Made by a program: the position numbers and the translations under genes. 6,374 nucleotides of DNA from Caldisericota bacterium. GTDB lineage: Bacteria > Caldisericota > Caldisericia > Caldisericales > Caldisericaceae. The notes beneath the pieces are model-generated. The model was not told the DNA's origin. It worked only from the letters and a program-made list of their open reading frames with translations, and made no database searches. The stretch lies in contig DAOWNX010000054.1 of assembly GCA_030642335.1 (NCBI GenBank), positions 1-6,374 on the forward strand, in the 5' to 3' direction. Positions 5,012-6,374 of this stretch are shown here, in pieces (the first letter of the stretch is position 1; every line of letters begins with the position of its first letter).

Positions 5012-5566
5012 CTACGATGCAATACTTAATCTGTACAGAACAATAGAAAATGCGCTTCTTACGGATAGATGGTTAAATGTGCCCGTTCCTTTAATGGAGG
5101 GGAGGAAAAAATCTATTTTTTTAAGAGCTTCCCCGGCTATTCCCCAACCCGTACCAAACACAATAAGTACCGGGGTATCTTTTTTAAGAAAGTTGCGTAT
5201 TTCATCATAACTTATCATCCTTGCATCTTTTTCTTGCGCTGATGTCCCTATAATGATGGGTTTTTCGCCTTCCTTTTCAGTTATATTTGCTATTGTTTCT
5301 TCAAAACTTTCAGAAAGTTTGACAATTTCGATTGCTTCATTCCTGTTTGGGTTATATTTTTTGCCGGTTGTTTCCCAAAATTTTTTTATTCGGTCAACAA
5401 TTGCCCTTTCTTTTTCAAAGGGCTGCACAATGTATAAATTTTTTGCTCCAAATGTTTTTCCGGCACGCGCCATATCATGAATATCATGAATAACAATGCT
5501 TGTAACAATTATTTCGCCATTTTTATTATATACAGGATAGTGTAGTAAAGCAGTGTAGAGCTTCAC
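5012..5566 (-). CDS. SPOUT-fold RNA methyltransferase, PF09936-like (TM1570 type)
   Basis: This 184-residue protein resembles the SAM-dependent RNA methyltransferase family PF09936, whose Thermotoga maritima member TM1570 has a trefoil-knot structure; the RNA substrate is not established to my knowledge. The N-terminus YTALLHYPVYNKNGEII and HDIHDMARAGKTFGA (about 27-41) are family hallmarks. The SAM-binding knot is marked by FGTGWGI (137-143) and by LPSIKGTG plus NHLSVRSA (155-172). The start is GTG at 5566, overlapping the trmD stop by 4 nt (GTGA), with GGGAG upstream, so it is translationally coupled to trmD. Elsewhere rplS commonly follows this gene pair; here the stress operon follows instead. 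Cytoplasmic, with no membrane segment. Confidence 0.88.
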   Translation of the reverse strand: MKLYTALLHYPVYNKNGEIIVTSIVIHDIHDMARAGKTFGAKNLYIVQPFEKERAIVDRIKKFWETTGKKYNPNRNEAIEIVKLSESFEETIANITEKEGEKPIIIGTSAQEKDARMISYDEIRNFLKKDTPVLIVFGTGWGIAGEALKKIDFFLPSIKGTGTFNHLSVRSAFSIVLYRLSIAS

Positions 5567-6321
5567 CTGTTTAGTATCTCCCTTAAAACCTCTTCCATTT
5601 CGTTTTTTATTTCTTCCAAAAGCGCTTTTTCTTCCTTTGTAAATCCTTTTTTAAGGATTAAATCTGGTCTTTTTATCAGGGTTCTTTTTAGTGATTGTTT
5701 TAATCGCCATTTTTTAATGTTTTCGTGATGTCCTGAAATAAGTACATCCGGTACTTCTTTGCCAGATATTTCTCTCGGCCGTGAATATTGAGGATACTCA
5801 AGAAGGTTGTTCTCAAAGCTTTCTTCGCTCAAAGAAGATCTATTTCCAAGCACTCCGGGGATAAGGCGCACAACTGCATCAATAACAACCATTGTAGGTA
5901 ATTCGCCGCCACTCACCACATAATCACCGGTCGATAATTCCATATCCGCTAGCTCAATCACTCTTTCATCAATGCCTTCATAATGAGCCGGAATAAAAAG
6001 AAGAGATTCCTTATCTTTTAAGAAACCTGCCGTTTCTTGAGTAAACCGTTCTCCCTGCGGAGTAAGTATCACCTTGTAACTTGACCCGAATTTTTTTTCT
6101 ATATCAATAACACCCTCAATAACCGGGCCTGCAAGCATTACCATTCCTGCGCCACCGCCATATGGAGTATCATCGGTTGTCCTGTGTTTATCTTTTGTAT
6201 AATCACGAAGATTATGCAAATAAAGATCCAGTAACCCTCTTTCATTTGCTATTTTAATAATTCCTTCTTTTTCCACGCATTCAAAAAGCTCAGGAAAAAT
6301 TGTTAGAATATGTATTTTCAT
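5563..6321 (-). CDS. trmD: tRNA (guanine37-N1)-methyltransferase TrmD
   Basis: TrmD transfers a methyl group from SAM to G37 next to the anticodon, preventing +1 frameshifting; it acts as a dimer with a trefoil-knot SAM site. The 252-residue length is typical. Motifs in order are ILTIFPELF (5-13), DDTPYGGGAGMVM (50-62), LTPQGERF (86-93), HYEGIDERV (113-121), GDYVVSGGELP (132-142), GVLGNRSSLSEESF (156-169), LLEYPQYSRP (173-182) and LISGHH (194-199). Two positions differ from the common pattern: Pro-Ala replaces Cys-Gly before HYEGIDERV, and Glu167 stands where the catalytic Asp (169 in the Haemophilus enzyme) aligns, a conservative change. The ATG at 6321 has no recognisable SD, unlike the other genes here. 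The usual upstream rimM is not visible because the window ends. Confidence 0.96.
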   Translation of the reverse strand: MKIHILTIFPELFECVEKEGIIKIANERGLLDLYLHNLRDYTKDKHRTTDDTPYGGGAGMVMLAGPVIEGVIDIEKKFGSSYKVILTPQGERFTQETAGFLKDKESLLFIPAHYEGIDERVIELADMELSTGDYVVSGGELPTMVVIDAVVRLIPGVLGNRSSLSEESFENNLLEYPQYSRPREISGKEVPDVLISGHHENIKKWRLKQSLKRTLIKRPDLILKKGFTKEEKALLEEIKNEMEEVLREILNR

Positions 6322-6329
6322 ATCAATAA

Positions 6330-6358
6330 ATTATAATGCTTTTTAATCTTTTCTAAAA
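6330..6358 (-). promoter_or_regulatory. Weak candidate promoter just before trmD
   Basis: A perfect TATAAT (6335-6330) on the minus strand lies 8 nt before the trmD ATG, with a poor -35 (TTTTAG, 6358-6353) at 17 nt. If used, transcription would begin almost at the start codon, giving a leaderless trmD mRNA, consistent with the missing SD. A chance match in AT-rich DNA is equally plausible, since trmD is normally within a longer operon. Confidence 0.25.
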
Positions 6359-6374
6359 CAAATCAATTACTAAA
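6353..6374 (-). CDS. Possible last codons of an upstream gene (window edge)
   Basis: One minus-strand frame reads LVIDLF then TAG (6355-6353). The gene usually before trmD is rimM, and this hydrophobic ending would be compatible, but six residues identify nothing. The other two frames also stop within a few codons. Confidence 0.2.

Noticed and set aside
1..6374. CRISPR array, tRNA, rRNA, insertion sequence or prophage attachment site
   Set aside because: No regularly spaced repeats, cloverleaf-like folds, transposase segments or terminal inverted repeats with target duplications are seen.

Overview
All supported genes lie on the minus strand of an AT-rich window with strong AAGGAGG-type ribosome binding sites. 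The content (desulfoferrodoxin, rubrerythrin, flavodiiron protein, high-molecular-weight rubredoxin) points to a strict or microaerotolerant anaerobic bacterium. The archaeal-style Prx6 peroxiredoxin and the pairing of trmD with a PF09936-type SPOUT methyltransferase fit a clostridial, Thermotogota, Caldisericota or Dictyoglomota-like lineage, but the window cannot settle the taxon.

Layout in the direction of transcription (right to left). At the right edge is a tRNA/translation block: trmD (5563-6321) overlaps by 4 nt a second SPOUT-fold RNA methyltransferase (5012-5566). A gene-free spacer of about 215 bp follows, holding a TTGACT-type promoter with a Fur-box-like sequence and a separate inverted repeat. 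It drives a tightly packed oxygen/oxidative-stress operon: rubrerythrin (4212-4796), Hrb flavin reductase-rubredoxin fusion (3471-4172), flavodiiron protein FprA (2284-3465), Prx6-type peroxiredoxin (1624-2271), ferritin (1089-1610), a decayed second fprA (817-1039) and class I desulfoferrodoxin (440-814). The operon ends at a clear intrinsic terminator (hairpin 363-397). A separate small DUF6506-type gene with its own likely promoter runs off the left edge.

The operon covers oxygen reduction (NADH to Hrb to FprA), peroxide reduction (rubrerythrin, peroxiredoxin), superoxide reduction (desulfoferrodoxin) and storage of potentially Fenton-active iron (ferritin). Rubredoxin is the natural shared electron carrier. 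No separate rubredoxin gene is present, but the hrb ORF contains an ideal internal Shine-Dalgarno and ATG in front of exactly one complete 52-residue rubredoxin, so the gene may make both the fusion and free rubredoxin.

The least expected feature is the region between ferritin and desulfoferrodoxin. It is the fused head and tail of a second fprA, joined in frame at an IVKG-coding repeat that intact fprA carries twice, 975 bp apart, and then frameshifted by a 7-bp tandem duplication. I see no wholly new system. The new points are this fossil, the nested rubredoxin and the breadth of the operon.
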